DNA of 64,000 nt from Malania oleifera. Its lineage: Eukaryota > Streptophyta > Magnoliopsida > Santalales > Ximeniaceae. Position 1 is the stretch's first letter; every line of letters begins with the position of its first letter. The stretch spans positions 18,196,049 to 18,260,048 of the forward strand of contig NC_080422.1 of assembly GCF_029873635.1 (NCBI RefSeq), in the 5' to 3' direction. Below, piece after piece: positions 47,006-58,489 of this stretch. Position numbers and translations under genes: made by a program. The notes below the pieces were generated by a model that saw only the letters and a program-made list of their open reading frames with translations, made no database searches and had not been told where the DNA came from.

Positions 47006-47608
47006 ATTTTATTAAGTGTAATGTACACTCGATGTAGCGCAAGAATTTAAATTGTAAGTCATCAAATTTTGAAATTGTGAGGTTCTTAACGAATATATCA
47101 ATCCAGAATACCGATATATTTAAAGGCCGATTAGATTTAAATTAACAAATAAGGCATGGCACTACTTGTAATGCACATGCTTGTAATAATTATAATGAAA
47201 AAAGTATATAAGTTCAACAGTATAATAATAAAAATTAATTATATATTTTTAAACTATAATGTTTTAAAATAACTTTTGATAATCCAAAGAAGATATTTTA
47301 CATGACAATTGAAAAATGATTTTTTGAATGGCTTTTACTATTATTTTCAAATTTTAAAAATTGTGTGGATACTTTTATTTCAAAGATACTTTAAACTTGC
47401 ATGTTTACCTTATTTACTAGTAAAAATATATCCATGCAATGTAATAATAAATTGTCACAATAGCTAAAAAAACCCTAAAATCTAAATTTCAGTTTTACAA
47501 AAAGAAAATTAATAACAGAAAAAAATATATATTGTTGTGAATTATTTATTAGAAATAAAAACAGAAATAATAGCCAGCAGAAGAAATAATAATATCTTCC
47601 TGTACAAA
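47006..47608. other. Intergenic, 3' flank of MOT1 gene
   Basis: AT-rich sequence with no recognisable gene or repeat. It should contain the 3' UTR and poly(A) site of the minus-strand transporter gene. Confidence 0.5.
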
Positions 47609-49105
47609 CTAAGGATTGGGACTGAATTCATCACCAGCAGAGGATTTAGACCGAAAGTTGAAGAATCTAAAGGCAGAGCAGTCCATCTGCCTCAGCTTCA
47701 TCAGCAAGACCAGCACCATTCCACATCCAAACCCCAGAGCAGCCCCATACCCACCCAGCGTCAGCGACACAGCTGCAGAAACCAACATCACAAATGACTC
47801 TTCCTTACTGCTCATATCTCTGCAAGCCATGGCCAATTCGATCCCCGCAAACAGCAATAGCACCCCGAGAATCCCAATTGGGAATTGGTTCAAGATCCTC
47901 ACGAAAGAATTCCCAAAAACCAGCCCAAGCACCACCTTCCCCACCCCCAAAAACGCCACCGACGCGCCGCTCCGGCCGCCGAACCGGAACTGCCCCGCCA
48001 GCCCACCGGCGCCGTGGCACACTGGCATTGCCCCGAACCAACACCCAATCCAATTCATGGCTCCGACGCTAACGGAAACAGCCCTGGCCGACACTTCCCG
48101 CTCGGGGAACAAATCCGCCGATAATTTACACACCGCAATCACCGAATTTAAAATGGTTAATGGAATTTGCGGTATCGCAGCTTTGACGAACCCGACTTTC
48201 CAATCCTCCCATGTGATTTTCATCAAGCCGATTTTAGAAGGACCAAGATCAACATTCTTGAAAATTGAAGGATCTCGGAGAAAGCATATGAACAATCCGA
48301 GTAAGAACACTAAAAGAGCAGCTGGAATTTTCGCTAGAATCCGCAATCTCCGACGAAGTCGGGATCGGGAGCGATTTGAGGAAGTGGGTTCGTCGAGATT
48401 TGAGGAGTATTCGTCGCTGAGAGAAGAATCGCCGGCTCCGGTGACTAGAACAAGGAAAGTAACCGCAGAGAGCGCGAGTACTAGGCCGTCGAGACCGAGC
48501 CAGGGCCGAGAAGAACCTGACTTACCAGCGGCGAAGTCCTGATCGAAGCGGATGTACTTGATGGCGGTAAAGGCAAAGGCAAGGCCTTGGGAGAGCTGGA
48601 TGCCGCGGACGACGGGAAGAGGGATAATGCGGTACAGAACGGACATGAGGCCGGTGGCGCCGAGAAGAAGGGCGAAGGCGGCGGTGGAGAGGCCGGCGGC
48701 GATGATCTGGGGGAGGGAGATGTGCTGGGAGATGGCGACGGCGGCGATGGACTTCATGGGCTGGACGGGCATAGGGATGCCGAAGAGGAGGCCGGTGGCG
48801 ATGTTGTGCAGGCCGGTGAAGATGAGGGTGGTGCCCAGGTCGAGGTGAGTGACCAGCGTTAGGGCGAGAACTATGGGGATGTAGGTGCCAAGGTCGCCCA
48901 CGGAGCCGCCGAGTTCGGACCAAATGGTGGTCTTGAGCCGGATGGAGGCGGGGATCAGGAGACGGCGGAGGATAGGGGTGGTGGCTGTTGGGGTTGGTGA
49001 TTGGGTTTCTTCCATGGTCGTCGTCGGAGATGCTTCCACTGTGCTCTGCTCTGGGAGCCCTGTACGGGAGCAATAACTTGCCAAACACTTTCCCATATTC
49101 CTCAA
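47609..49105 (-). CDS. MOT1: MOT1-type molybdate transporter
   Basis: A single open frame of 498 residues for a high-affinity molybdate transporter of the MOT1 group (formerly SULTR5), related to Arabidopsis MOT1;1 and MOT1;2 (about 456-464 residues). The hallmark motifs are present: PMPVQPMKSIAAVA (111-124) and GAMPVCHGAGGLAGQ (358-372). GDLGTYIPIVLALTL (70-84) begins the membrane part; roughly ten hydrophobic segments follow and there is no STAS domain, as in the family. It moves molybdate for molybdenum-cofactor enzymes; plasma-membrane, tonoplast or mitochondrial location cannot be decided here. Residues 225-255 form a Ser/Arg-rich loop. The N-terminus is longer than usual: Met31 (codon at 49013-49015, METQSP-like MEETQSP) may be the true start. 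The 5' half is GC-rich against AT-rich surroundings. Confidence 0.93.
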   Translation of the reverse strand: MRNMGKCLASYCSRTGLPEQSTVEASPTTTMEETQSPTPTATTPILRRLLIPASIRLKTTIWSELGGSVGDLGTYIPIVLALTLVTHLDLGTTLIFTGLHNIATGLLFGIPMPVQPMKSIAAVAISQHISLPQIIAAGLSTAAFALLLGATGLMSVLYRIIPLPVVRGIQLSQGLAFAFTAIKYIRFDQDFAAGKSGSSRPWLGLDGLVLALSAVTFLVLVTGAGDSSLSDEYSSNLDEPTSSNRSRSRLRRRLRILAKIPAALLVFLLGLFICFLRDPSIFKNVDLGPSKIGLMKITWEDWKVGFVKAAIPQIPLTILNSVIAVCKLSADLFPEREVSARAVSVSVGAMNWIGCWFGAMPVCHGAGGLAGQFRFGGRSGASVAFLGVGKVVLGLVFGNSFVRILNQFPIGILGVLLLFAGIELAMACRDMSSKEESFVMLVSAAVSLTLGGYGAALGFGCGMVLVLLMKLRQMDCSAFRFFNFRSKSSAGDEFSPNP

Positions 49106-49391
49106 ATTTACATTCTTTTTAATGCAATTATTAAAAATAGGTTAATTAATATTACAATGAATTTTGAAGATTAAATTTAAATTTGCGTAAATTAAATATA
49201 TTTTAAAATTTTATTTTGTTTGAGAATATAAATTTTAAGGCTTAAAGTCTCGTATCTTTGAATTTAAATCTCAAAATTTATCACTTTAAAAATAAAATTA
49301 TATATTTATTTTTAATATATAAGATGTCAATTGTTATTTATGGTGTAACTCTTATAGGAGTTTATAAATAAAGGAAAAAACATATGGATGT
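49106..49391 (-). promoter_or_regulatory. Upstream region of MOT1 gene
   Basis: About 290 bp of AT-rich DNA between the transporter gene and the next LTR remnant. The promoter should lie here or within the LTR. I see no specific motif that I can support. The nearness of a retrotransposon LTR could affect expression. Confidence 0.4.
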
Positions 49392-49880
49392 GGTATTGGT
49401 ATAGGGTAGCAGCTCACACTCGTTGACGAGGAGATACCAAGAGTAAGGAAATCTCAAAGTTCAAAGACTCATCGACGAATGGATAAAATCGTTGATGAGT
49501 GACCTTCTTTGACTCGTCGACGAGTGTCCTGTTCTCGTCAACGAGTGGTCGCTGGGTTGCGAAAAAGAATTTAAATTTTGAATTTGAACGTTGGAGTTGT
49601 TAGGTATTCGAAAGGAAATCTTCGAGGCGTTGTTATATATGTCATTATGTGCATATTTCAACATATAAGAGAGTAAAAGAGAGGGTGAGAGAAGGAGAGA
49701 AGATCATTGTATTGTGAGACTTTGATTTTTATAGTGAATCTCTTGCCGATTGCTCTCGTGGATGTAGGATTTTTCAAACCACGTAATTCTTGGTGTCATT
49801 ACACTTATCTTTATTCTCTTTATCTTGCTATGGTTGTGGAATGTTTTTTGTTTATCACCATTTTATTTGTTGCAAGTATG
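49392..49880 (+). mobile_element. Copia-like LTR remnant
   Basis: The segment has a GTCGAC cluster (49419-49550), a CTCTCGTGGATGTAGG block and CAAACCACGTAATTCTTGG (49748-49790), the usual R/U5 layout of plant copia LTRs, then TTATCTTTATTCTC. It is cut at 49880 by the Athila-type LTR, so its end lies beyond that insertion. GTATG (49876-49880) would be the left target duplication. The left boundary is approximate. Confidence 0.6.
49419..49550 (+). promoter_or_regulatory. GTCGAC palindrome cluster in copia-like LTR
   Basis: Copies include CTCGTTGACGAGGAGATACC (49419-49438), CTCATCGACGAATGG, CTCGTCGACGAGTGTCC and CTCGTCAACGAGTGG. The first is joined to GATACCAAGAG, the same pair as in gypsy LTRs. 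Confidence 0.75.
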
Positions 49881-50211
49881 TGATTACGCGCTTAAATTAC
49901 ACAATTAGGTGTTTTAATTCATACATTATGAATTATATTTTTAATTAAATATCTAATTACTCTCAATAATTTAACATTGTATCCTATTTATATCGTTTAA
50001 TCTATCAAAAGAAATCTTAAGCATCCTGAAAGACTCGAATCTGAATTGTGTTTAGTGCCATTTTGTTTCTCACTTTCCGACTGGAATTATGTAAAATTTG
50101 AGATTAAACTGTATTCCCTGAGGAGATGATCTGGCCTTTAGGTTAAATATTACATAATAGAACTCCTATACTTGGGATAGCTTCCAAATTGCTCATTTTT
50201 AGAGTGAGTCA
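49881..50211 (+). mobile_element. 5' LTR copy (short form) of Athila-type element
   Basis: It begins TGATTACGCGCTTAAATTAC and ends TTTAGAGTGAGTCA, the same termini as the 1865-bp solo LTR. It is a short form of the LTR and precedes the primer-binding site directly. Confidence 0.8.
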
Positions 50212-50375
50212 AGTTTTTGGCGTCATTGCCGGGGAATGTTAGTTTTAAATTCAAACTAGTGTTTTTCTTGTTATTTTAATTTGTCTTATGAAAAAAAAAA
50301 TGAAAAAAAAAAAGAAAAAAAAATTAAAAAAATTAAAAAATTAAAAAAAGAAAAAAAAAGAGTTTTGAAAAAAAT

Positions 50376-52110
50376 ATGACCGCACTTGCACCACGCACGC
50401 TTATGGATTTTTTGCAGCCCACACAAACCACGGAACCATCTTGCATCATATTGCATGAAAATGCACATAACTTTAACATAAAGCTTGGAATGATATTTGT
50501 GATACCTCAATTTTATGAGATGGAGTGTGAAAATCCGTATAAGCATTTAACTGATTTTGAGCTTGCAGGTATTACATTCATAGATGAGACTGCTACTAAT
50601 CAGGCAATTAGATTGCGTCTATTTCCTTTTTTATTGAAAGACAAGGCTAATACGTGTTTTAATTCTCTGATGCCTAATTTTATCTCTAGTTGGGCTGATA
50701 TGCAAAAAGAATATCTACATAAATTTTTTCCCTTACTGAGAACTTAATTTTTACAGGAACAGAACAGTCGATTCATGCAAAGAGTTGATGAGACATTTCA
50801 TGAAAGCTATGAGAGATTTAGATATCTGGTTAACATGTGTCCCCACCATGGATTTGAATCATGACGCCTAGTCAACTATTTCTATACTGCGTTGACTCCT
50901 AAATCGAAATAGTTTGTTCATACTATGTGTTTAGGATATTTCTTCAACAAGGAGCTTGATGAGGCGTGAGATTTTTTGGATCATTGAGCTGACTATGCTC
51001 AGTAGTGGAACACTGGAATTGACAGAAGACCAATTATAGCTCAACCATTGAGAGCAATACATGGTGGAGAGTGGTATGAACTGAAAGATGATTTTTATGT
51101 TGAGGCACGTGTGGCTGAACTCACCAGAAGAGTGGAGGCTATGGAGATGGAAAAGGAGAATAGTACAGAGCAACTTTGGAATCAACCTTCCCAGTCTTAT
51201 GCACCCTCTTATCAGTCGTCATATCATCAGGCTTCCTTTCAGCATCAGTATCAGCCACAAAAGATCTCTTAGAGCTATGCACCTTCAGGATTTCAATCTA
51301 ATGCAGCACCTGCTCCATCGGAGAAGTCTCTTGAGGATGCCTTTCAGCATTTCATACAAATTCAAGTCACAACTAACAATCAGTACACTCAGGCCATAAA
51401 TGAATTGTGAGATACCATTAATGAGATGAGCACGCAATTGAATATCTTAGAAAAAGGAGAATTTCTGGTAGAACCTCAACCTAATCTTCAAGAATACCAG
51501 CACCAACAGCAACAAATACATAATGTTTCTCTTGAGACAGCGGAGGCCCTTATTACTTCGAGAAGTGGAAAAGAAGTTCCCTAACCTGAGATACTCATTG
51601 ATAGACCAACAGTTGTCTCGACACCTGAAGTTACAACTGAGATAGATGAGGTCAAAGAAAAATCAGAGGAAGCAAGCCCAAAATTGAAGAAGTCAGTTAA
51701 CATAAAGAGTGAGACCAGTAAGGAGTACCAACCTGTGGTACCTTACCCTTAGAGATTGATAGTTAATGTGGAGAGCGAGGCTAGTAAGGAGTACCAACTT
51801 GTGGTACCTTATCCTCATAGATTGAAGTTGTGGAACCATCATTCCCTATTGGACTAAATGTTAAGGAGCACAATGTTGAAACAAATCCCCGCAGTGGTAA
51901 GGTGATGGGTACACCTGATAAAGAGGGTGACTAGACTAGTGAGAGCTTAATTTTCAAAGAACTGGGTAAAATTTTTAATGTTGATGCTTCTGAAGAACCA
52001 AAGGTAACTACTTTGACAACTTTTCCTCAAAGACCAGTTCTTAAAAAAGTGACTTTCCTGGAAAATATACTAAATAAAGATCCTTTCTTGTTAAAATAAG
52101 GAAGTCAATC
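50376..52110 (+). pseudogene. Athila-type gag remnant
   Basis: The first part (50376-50747) encodes a typical Athila gag: RTLMDFLQPTQTTEPSCIIL, FYEMECENPYKHLTDFE, AIRLRLFPFLLKDKANTCF and SWADMQKEYLHKFFP. Further on come Q/Y-rich text and ITSRSGKEV (near 51560), close to the family's TLRSGKEV. The frame is broken several times. No protease or RT follows. Confidence 0.85.
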
Positions 52111-53969
52111 TGCACATGTATTGTTTGGTATTTTGAAGAGTATTAATTCATTTGAGGTTGACTTTTGTGCAAGTATTAAGACTGATTCATTGTGGTGGCT
52201 TAAGTTTGGAGACCCGCTAGTTCAATTTATAGACCTGCACCCACCAGATGAAATTCCTCCAAAGCCTTCGTTAGAAAACTGTGATGTTTTTGTTTCCTTT
52301 CTTTTCATTTTGTTTTACCTTATTTTATTCTTAGTTAACTTTTAGGTACATTTTTTTTGTAGTTTTAGTTTTTATTTTCCATTACTTCTCCACCCAAGTA
52401 CACTCTATTTCACTCGTGCACATCTTCTCTATCTCTCCTATGCTTTCACATTGAGGACAATGTTCTACTTTAGTTTAGGGGGTGATAATTTGCATTTGAC
52501 ACTGTGCACGTCTACTTGTTGGGTTTTATATTATTTATAAAAAGAAATAAAGAAAGAAAGAAAGAAAGAGTATTGAGAAATTACACGATTATGTCATGAT
52601 TAAACACTGACATATACCCTTCACATACTTGCATATAACATAAGAATTACACACTTGAGTCATTTATGTGTAGTTTCTCTTTATATGATTTTATAATTCC
52701 ATAAGAATTGATTGGTAGTACACTCGTGTTAATTTGGTTATATAAACTCTTGTATTTACATGATATCTCACAAGGTTGAAAATACACGTTCACGTGACTT
52801 GTAGCACTTAGGGTTCCTTATGAGCACTGAGAGAGCACCTGTGGTGATTATGACACCTTGTCAGGTATTGTTAAGCCATTTATCGTTCTTTTGAGTTTTT
52901 GATGTTAGCTCAGAGTTCATGAAACTCAATTTTCCTTTTTTTTTTTTTTTTGATACTCTTTGTACATTAGTCTCAGTTTTTGACTTGCTAGCCTAGAGGT
53001 GGCATCTAGTGGGGAGATAGAAACCTAAGTTTTGTAGCCTACTCAAGATGTGAAGGTTGAGCCACCCTTAGAAATAGATTTAGTTCATAAACTACTGTTC
53101 AAGCTTAATTCACATGAGTGGTATGAAGACAACAAAAGAAGTGTAATGATTGTCCTAATTAACCAAAAAAAGACAAAAATTAAGAAATTAGCATAAGAAA
53201 GAAAAAGGAAAAATAGAAATGTACATGAAATGAAAGATTAATAACTGCTCCATAGAAATGCATAAAAGTCATGGACACAACACATGTTCTCCACATATGA
53301 AGATTCTTCAACCGCTCAATGCCTTAGATGTATTCACGCTTAGTTTGTGAATAAGTTGATTTAGGGTGGTTTTGATTGGATATGGCGAGTAGGTGAGAAG
53401 ATGTTAGGGTGAAGGACCCGACACCTCATAAATAGGCTAGATCCTTTTCAGACTAGTCCACTCCATACATTTAACATTTGTTCCTTGTAATATGTGGGAT
53501 GTTTGATCGCGACACTCCTCCTCACATATGATGAGTAAACCTATTCTTTTTAAGTGTTTTTGAGGGTATACCAATTAGGCTGAGTCAAAATGACCGTTCT
53601 GTAGGTATCCACTAGTATCCTAGGTGTAACGAGTCACACACATCACACATTCCTCGATATTTCACCTGTTTATACTCAAATTTATATGACCGCATTAACT
53701 CTGAATTGTAGTGCCGGTTAACTTCTTGTGAGTATACTATTCTTAATTGCTATATAACGATGAAACTTGCATGAATGACTTACTTCGGAGTTGTATGCAT
53801 TGTATATGATAAGCTTGTGTGAAATTCGGTTATATTCCTATATGTGAAATGGTATGGTTGTATCTCATGTGCATTCATTTCATGTTTGTTGGAGTTAGTA
53901 TTTGTGAATACCTCCCTGGAATTCATTCATGTTATTTTCTAGAGACTAGTAAAACATTAGTTGAGGGTG
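52111..53969 (+). mobile_element. Non-coding 3' internal region of Athila-type element
   Basis: The stretch holds GACAATGTTCTACTTTAG and TTTAGGGGGTGATAATTTG (52457-52490), which in Athila elements marks the purine tract after the coding region, then about 1.45 kb with no recognised frame before the 3' LTR. A (GAAA)n run is at 52545-52570 and a poly-T run near 52935. Confidence 0.6.
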
Positions 53970-54995
53970 TGATTACATGCTTAAACTACATAATTAGGTG
54001 CTTTAATTCATGCATTATGAATTATATTTTTAATTAAATGCCTAATTACTCTCAATATTTTAACATTGTATGCTATTTATAATATTTGGGGTTTATTAAG
54101 TAATTTATGAATTTTTGGTATTTTTTATTGCAAGACAATTATTGGGAGTTAAAACCGGCATCATTTCATAATTCGCACATAATTTTTTTATCCGAGCTCT
54201 GATCGAGACGATTCAAAATTTTAGAGAAAGATGAGAATATTATCTACAAATTTCGTGTTTTAAACTTTAAGCGATACAGACTCTAAGATGGTCAAAGTCA
54301 GGCTCATTCGCCAAAAAACAAAAAGAAGAAAAAGAAGAAACAAGAAAAAAAAAATATTTCTTTGATTTGACCCGGCCATGTAGCCGGGCCCTTGAAGGAT
54401 TGTGCCGGGTAGGGCTAGCCTCCCTCCTCTCCCTATATAATTTTTTCTTTTCTCCTTTTAGAACCGACAACCCTTCCTTCTTCCCTTTTCCTTACTCTCC
54501 CTCTCCTTCCCTTCTCTTCTCCCTCACCCACTTCCCTTCTCTGCCCTCATCCTCTTCCGAGCCCCCTCTCTAACTCTCCCTTGCTTCCTTTCTCTCCTCT
54601 ATCTCCCTGTACTTTCTCCCCCTATTCCTTCCCTTGCTGTTGAACTCGAGTCCTCTGTCTCCCTAAGTCTCTTCTCTACTCTCCCACTCTCACTCTCCCC
54701 CTTCTCTCCCTAACTCCCTACCACTCCTCCCTATTGATCCTAGCTGCTGCCCCTTCTTCTGCTTCTTAGCTGCCAAGGACCCGTGCACACCCAGCCCTAC
54801 TGAAGCCATTGCTGCTGCTGGCTGCTGTCGTCCTACACTGCTGAACCCAAGTTGTTGGTGTAGCTATTGCGGCTTTAGTTCACGGCCAGCCACCTTGAAA
54901 ACTCCCTGCTTCCTAGCCAAAGACCCGAGCTTCCTCCCCTACTCCTTGCTACGGTTTCAGCTCATGGCCAGGCCACCACGATTGCACCTCCAGCT

Positions 54996-55031
<36 letters not shown>

Positions 55032-55856
55032 CTTCTTTCTCTTTTTATTTCCTTTCCTTTTCTTTAGTTTTTTTTATTCTTGCTTTAAATATTTAAATGA
55101 ATATTGTTATTTTTCAATTGAGTTTTAGTTAAATTTTTAAACTTGTGAATCTTTGTTTGAGTATTATTATTATTAAAGCTTATTTATTTTCTTTCTCTTT
55201 CTTATTTAATATAAGCATTAGATATAATTTTATGCCTAGGTTAATTTTTATTTAATTAAAGTTCGGTTTGATCTTTAGAAAGAAAAAAAAGAGAGAATAA
55301 AGTAGAAAAAATAAAAAAAAAATTATAGAAAAAATTAAAAAAATTATTTTTAGAAGTTAAATTAGTTGTTTTCTTTAAATCAAAATTTTATTTGTTGAAG
55401 TTTGATTTAGTTTAAGCTTAACCTTATTAAAATCCGAGTTCTTTTTATCTTATTTCTGTATACTGTTTAGTTGCAAAAGTTTTGAATTTTGTTTAAGTTC
55501 TTAATCACATTAAAATTGGTTTTTGTTTAAATTTGTGATTGATTGAGTTCTTTTTAGGATTGCATGTTTTCATTACGTATTAAAATTATCGTCTTCAATT
55601 CTTTTTTCTGAAGTTCAACACGTGTTTCAATTCTTGTTCGGTTGTTAAATTCAGTGCATGTTAAGAATTAGAATTTAAATTACATGTTTGTTTAATTTAT
55701 CAAAACAAATCTCAAACATCCTGAAAAACATGAATCTGAACTGTGTTTAATGCTATTTTGTTTCTCACTTGCGGATTGGAACTATGTAAAATTTGAGATT
55801 AAACTGCATTCCCTGAGGAGACGATCTAGCTTTTGAGCTAAATATTATACGACATA
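53970..55856 (+). mobile_element. 3' LTR of Athila-type element
   Basis: It begins TGATTACATGCTTAAACTAC and follows the solo LTR 20317-22181 through TCCGAGCTCTGATCGAGACG, a CT-rich region (54420-55030, with a (CT)n run at 54999-55030) and CCCTGAGGAGACGATCTAGC. It stops at 55856, where a gypsy LTR begins, so its last part is displaced beyond the window. Confidence 0.85.
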
Positions 55857-56220
55857 TGTAATAGCTCACAGAATTAAATAAGGCCTTGTCGACGAACACA
55901 GGGGATTCGTCGATGAGACTACATAAGGACCTCATCAACAAGGATATGTCTCGTCGATGAGAAGATACCAAGAGGGGGGCTTTAGCAGTCTGAAATTCGT
56001 CGACGAAGGTTCAGGTTCATCGATGAACTTTCTATAGGGGCTCGTTGACGAGATGACGTGTCTCATCGATGAATTCGGGGTTATAAATAGCTAAAACCCA
56101 GATTTTCTGCAGAATTAAGTGCTAGAAACACACACCCTCTCTTGAAAATGTCCCTCCTCCCTTCTCTCTTCGATCCCAGCTCCGTTTCTCGTCAGCTCGA
56201 CGATCTGAGACCACCACGAA
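55857..56220 (+). mobile_element. 5' part of a gypsy-type LTR
   Basis: It starts TGTAATAGCTCACAGAATTA and has a GTCGAC cluster, TATAAATAGC (56082) and CTTCGATCCCAGCTCCG, CTCGACGATCTGAGACC, CCACGA, as in the other Tekay-like LTRs. It is cut at 56220 by the next gypsy element; the rest must lie right of the window. Confidence 0.75.
55886..56080 (+). promoter_or_regulatory. GTCGAC palindrome cluster in gypsy LTR
   Basis: Copies include CTTGTCGACGAACAC, ATTCGTCGATGAGAC, ATTCGTCGACGAAGG and CTCATCGATGAATTC. TCGTCGATGAGAAGATACCA (55951-55970) is the clearest example of the palindrome joined to GATACCAAGAGG. The TATA-like box follows just after the cluster. Confidence 0.75.
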
Positions 56221-58222
56221 TGTAATGACCTGGCCCTTTATACGAACCAGCACCGTTAACCCAAATACAAAATACCTGTACCTGTTCAAGATACATAGAC
56301 AACCGGCCCTAAACAGGGACCTACGGGTATAAACCATACATAATTACAATGTAAATTTTACGGAAAAACATAAACATTCATCGGAATTTCTACTAGACTT
56401 ATATTAGAGCTTACTAATACATCCACAAGTACATAAATCCAAACATAGAATAGATCCTGTTATTACAATCCTCTAGAAAGGACCTTCATCCATGTTTAAT
56501 ACATCATTCGAATGCTTACGTAAGCTAAACCAAAATACAACCTCCACAGTCCCTTTAGCTACTAGGACCGATGTACTGATGGATCTGAAAAAAAAGATTG
56601 TATAATAGGGTGAGACACCTCTCAGTAAGGAAGAAAGTGTTAAAACGGTGTGTGACTGCATATATGCACATTTTTATACAAACTCATATGTTTGAAACAT
56701 TTGTTTATAATACTGTAACATATAACATTTATCTGCACATCAAGTATTTAAATCATGCATATGATTATTAGAACACCTCCATCTTGATATGACATTTTGC
56801 ATGTTTATCCCGTGGCATGGGTTGTGTACTGATTGCCTCTGACAGTGTCCTATTTGTGCAGACAAAGCCGAGCATCTTTTATAGTCTGACCGCCCCCTGG
56901 TTTATTTTTACCAGCAGCTTACTAACTCCTCGTAGGTCGACCATCTAACGTACCCATACTGATTTCTCATGTATGGTTGCACTGTACTGCCAGCATCGGT
57001 ACCTAGCCCTAGGAGCTTATTTCAACCCCCGAACTGTAGTATCTTTCAACCCCTTTTACTGAAGTTTCTTTCAACTTATTTTGGTCACAAGCTGTGGTTC
57101 CAGTATCATATATACAATTTATAGAAAAATATAGTAACCTGTGTAATTCCAGTATTTTTGCATATTCAAATAATCACATCAGGTTCAAACTGGTGCCTAT
57201 CCACTTAGTTTACCCCTTTTGTTTACTAATACAGCTCAGTGTATCATCAACCTCTGTTTTCCATATTCTCAGTATAATAAATTGGAACTTTGTTTCCATA
57301 TCTCATATATATGAAGTATAGAATGTTCATGCATTTCCATTTTAATATATATCATACAAGTTCAATCCAAAACCCACTAAATGATAAAAAGTTCAGTAAC
57401 CACCATTTAAATGGAGAAGTGAAAGATTTAAGTGACTCCTACTTCAGTTTAAATGCAAATAAGTGATTTTCATAAAATTTGGAGATCATACGCCAAAATC
57501 CTTGTTTTTACCAAGAATCGTAAAATTGTAAAACCGCCATTTCTACTCGGTAGAATTTAGAAAATAAGTAGTTAAATCATACATATAAATATAAACTAGC
57601 TTTTTAGCGGTTTAATTTTCAAAAAATGCTGTTATAATCAATTTCCCCTTACCTTAAACTCAAAACAAAATTTCGTACGAACACGATCCAAACCGACAAC
57701 CCGGGACCCTCAAAACCTAAAAACCACAGAACATAACCTTACTATAATTTTGCCTACTATCCAAATATCCAATCAAAATTGAGATCAGATCCTTACCTTG
57801 ATTTTTGGGAAAACCCAAAAATCCTCAAAACAACGATACGATCCGCTAAAAGTTGTAGAATTTCCTCCTCTGATCCCCGCAGGAACTTTCGTTTCTTAAA
57901 GAGAGAGAATTTCGTTGGTAGAGAGAAAGAGAGATTGGGAAGAAACTTAGCTTCTAAGCAACAAAAATGGATATTTATAGGGCCTTTGACCAAGTCCAAC
58001 TCGTCGACGAGGCAGCGTCTTCGTCTACAAATCCGCCACACAGCTCATCGACGAAGCCATCCCTACGTCGCTAAGCCCAAGTTTTGGATATTTCTCTGAC
58101 TCGCTCGGTATTTGATCGTCGACGAGGATCTAAATTTCGTCGACGAGGCTCTGAAGGACTTCGTCGACGAACTTGACTCCTTCGTCGACGAACCCAGCTT
58201 ATTTCGGGTTTGGGTCTCTACA
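56221..58222 (-). mobile_element. 3' LTR of Tekay-like element
   Basis: Bounded by TGTAATGACCTGGCC and GGGTTTGGGTCTCTACA, about 2.0 kb. The GTCGAC cluster is at 57998-58190. On the minus strand a donor-like AAGGTAAGGATC (near 57792) and an acceptor-like TTTTTTTCAGATCC (near 56590) recall the other gypsy LTRs. Confidence 0.85.
57998..58190 (-). promoter_or_regulatory. GTCGAC palindrome cluster in gypsy LTR
   Basis: Copies include CTCGTCGACGAGGC (58001), GATCGTCGACGAGG (58115), TTTCGTCGACGAGGC, CTTCGTCGACGAACTTG and CTTCGTCGACGAACCC. CTCGGTATTTGATCGTCGAC (58104-58123) is the palindrome joined to the GATACCGAG-like word, on the minus strand. Confidence 0.8.
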
Positions 58223-58238
58223 ATCTCCCCTCTTTATA
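58223..58238 (-). other. Polypurine tract of Tekay-like element
   Basis: On the minus strand TATAAAGAGGGGAGAT precedes the 3' LTR. The neighbouring AATTTCGAGGACGAAATT is the same phrase found before the LTR at 140. Confidence 0.85.
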
Positions 58239-58489
58239 AGAATTTCGTCCTCGAAATTTACTAACCATTGCTCAACATAAACTTTTCTTACTATTCCGCT
58301 TTACAAAGAGTCGACCGTCACCTACAAAGTGACTTTGGCCTAATTTCTTTACATACCCTCACATATGGCGGAGGAGTACCATGGTTACAAAAAGATATTT
58401 CAGAAGATTACATCTATAAACAAGACTCTCCCAAAGATCATGCCATTTAATCTATACCATCTACACTACTATACATACTTATGTACTAT

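Larger units (their letters stand above)
49881..55856 (+). mobile_element. Athila-type LTR retrotransposon without pol
   Basis: Parts are a short 5' LTR copy (49881-50211), a primer-binding site of the tRNA-Asp type (50215-50235, TTTTGGCGTCATTGCCGGGG), gag (50376 to about 52110), a purine tract (52471-52484) of the Athila kind, a 1.5-kb non-coding tail and a 3' LTR (53970-55856). The 3' LTR is cut by another LTR. No reverse transcriptase or integrase is seen. It is a broken, non-autonomous copy related to the solo LTR at 20317-22181. Confidence 0.85.

Noticed and set aside
47616-48542. A 308-codon open frame on the plus strand, opposite the MOT1 gene
   Set aside because: It is a shadow of the GC-rich minus-strand coding sequence. 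Its translation is low in hydrophobic order and matches no family, while the minus strand gives a full molybdate transporter.
48522-49088. A 188-codon His/Pro/Arg-rich frame in another minus-strand frame of MOT1
   Set aside because: The composition is an out-of-frame reading of GC-rich codons; the correct frame is clearly the transporter.
57779-58099. A 106-codon frame with basic N-terminus
   Set aside because: It lies wholly in the 3' LTR of the Tekay-like element and spans a GTCGAC cluster.
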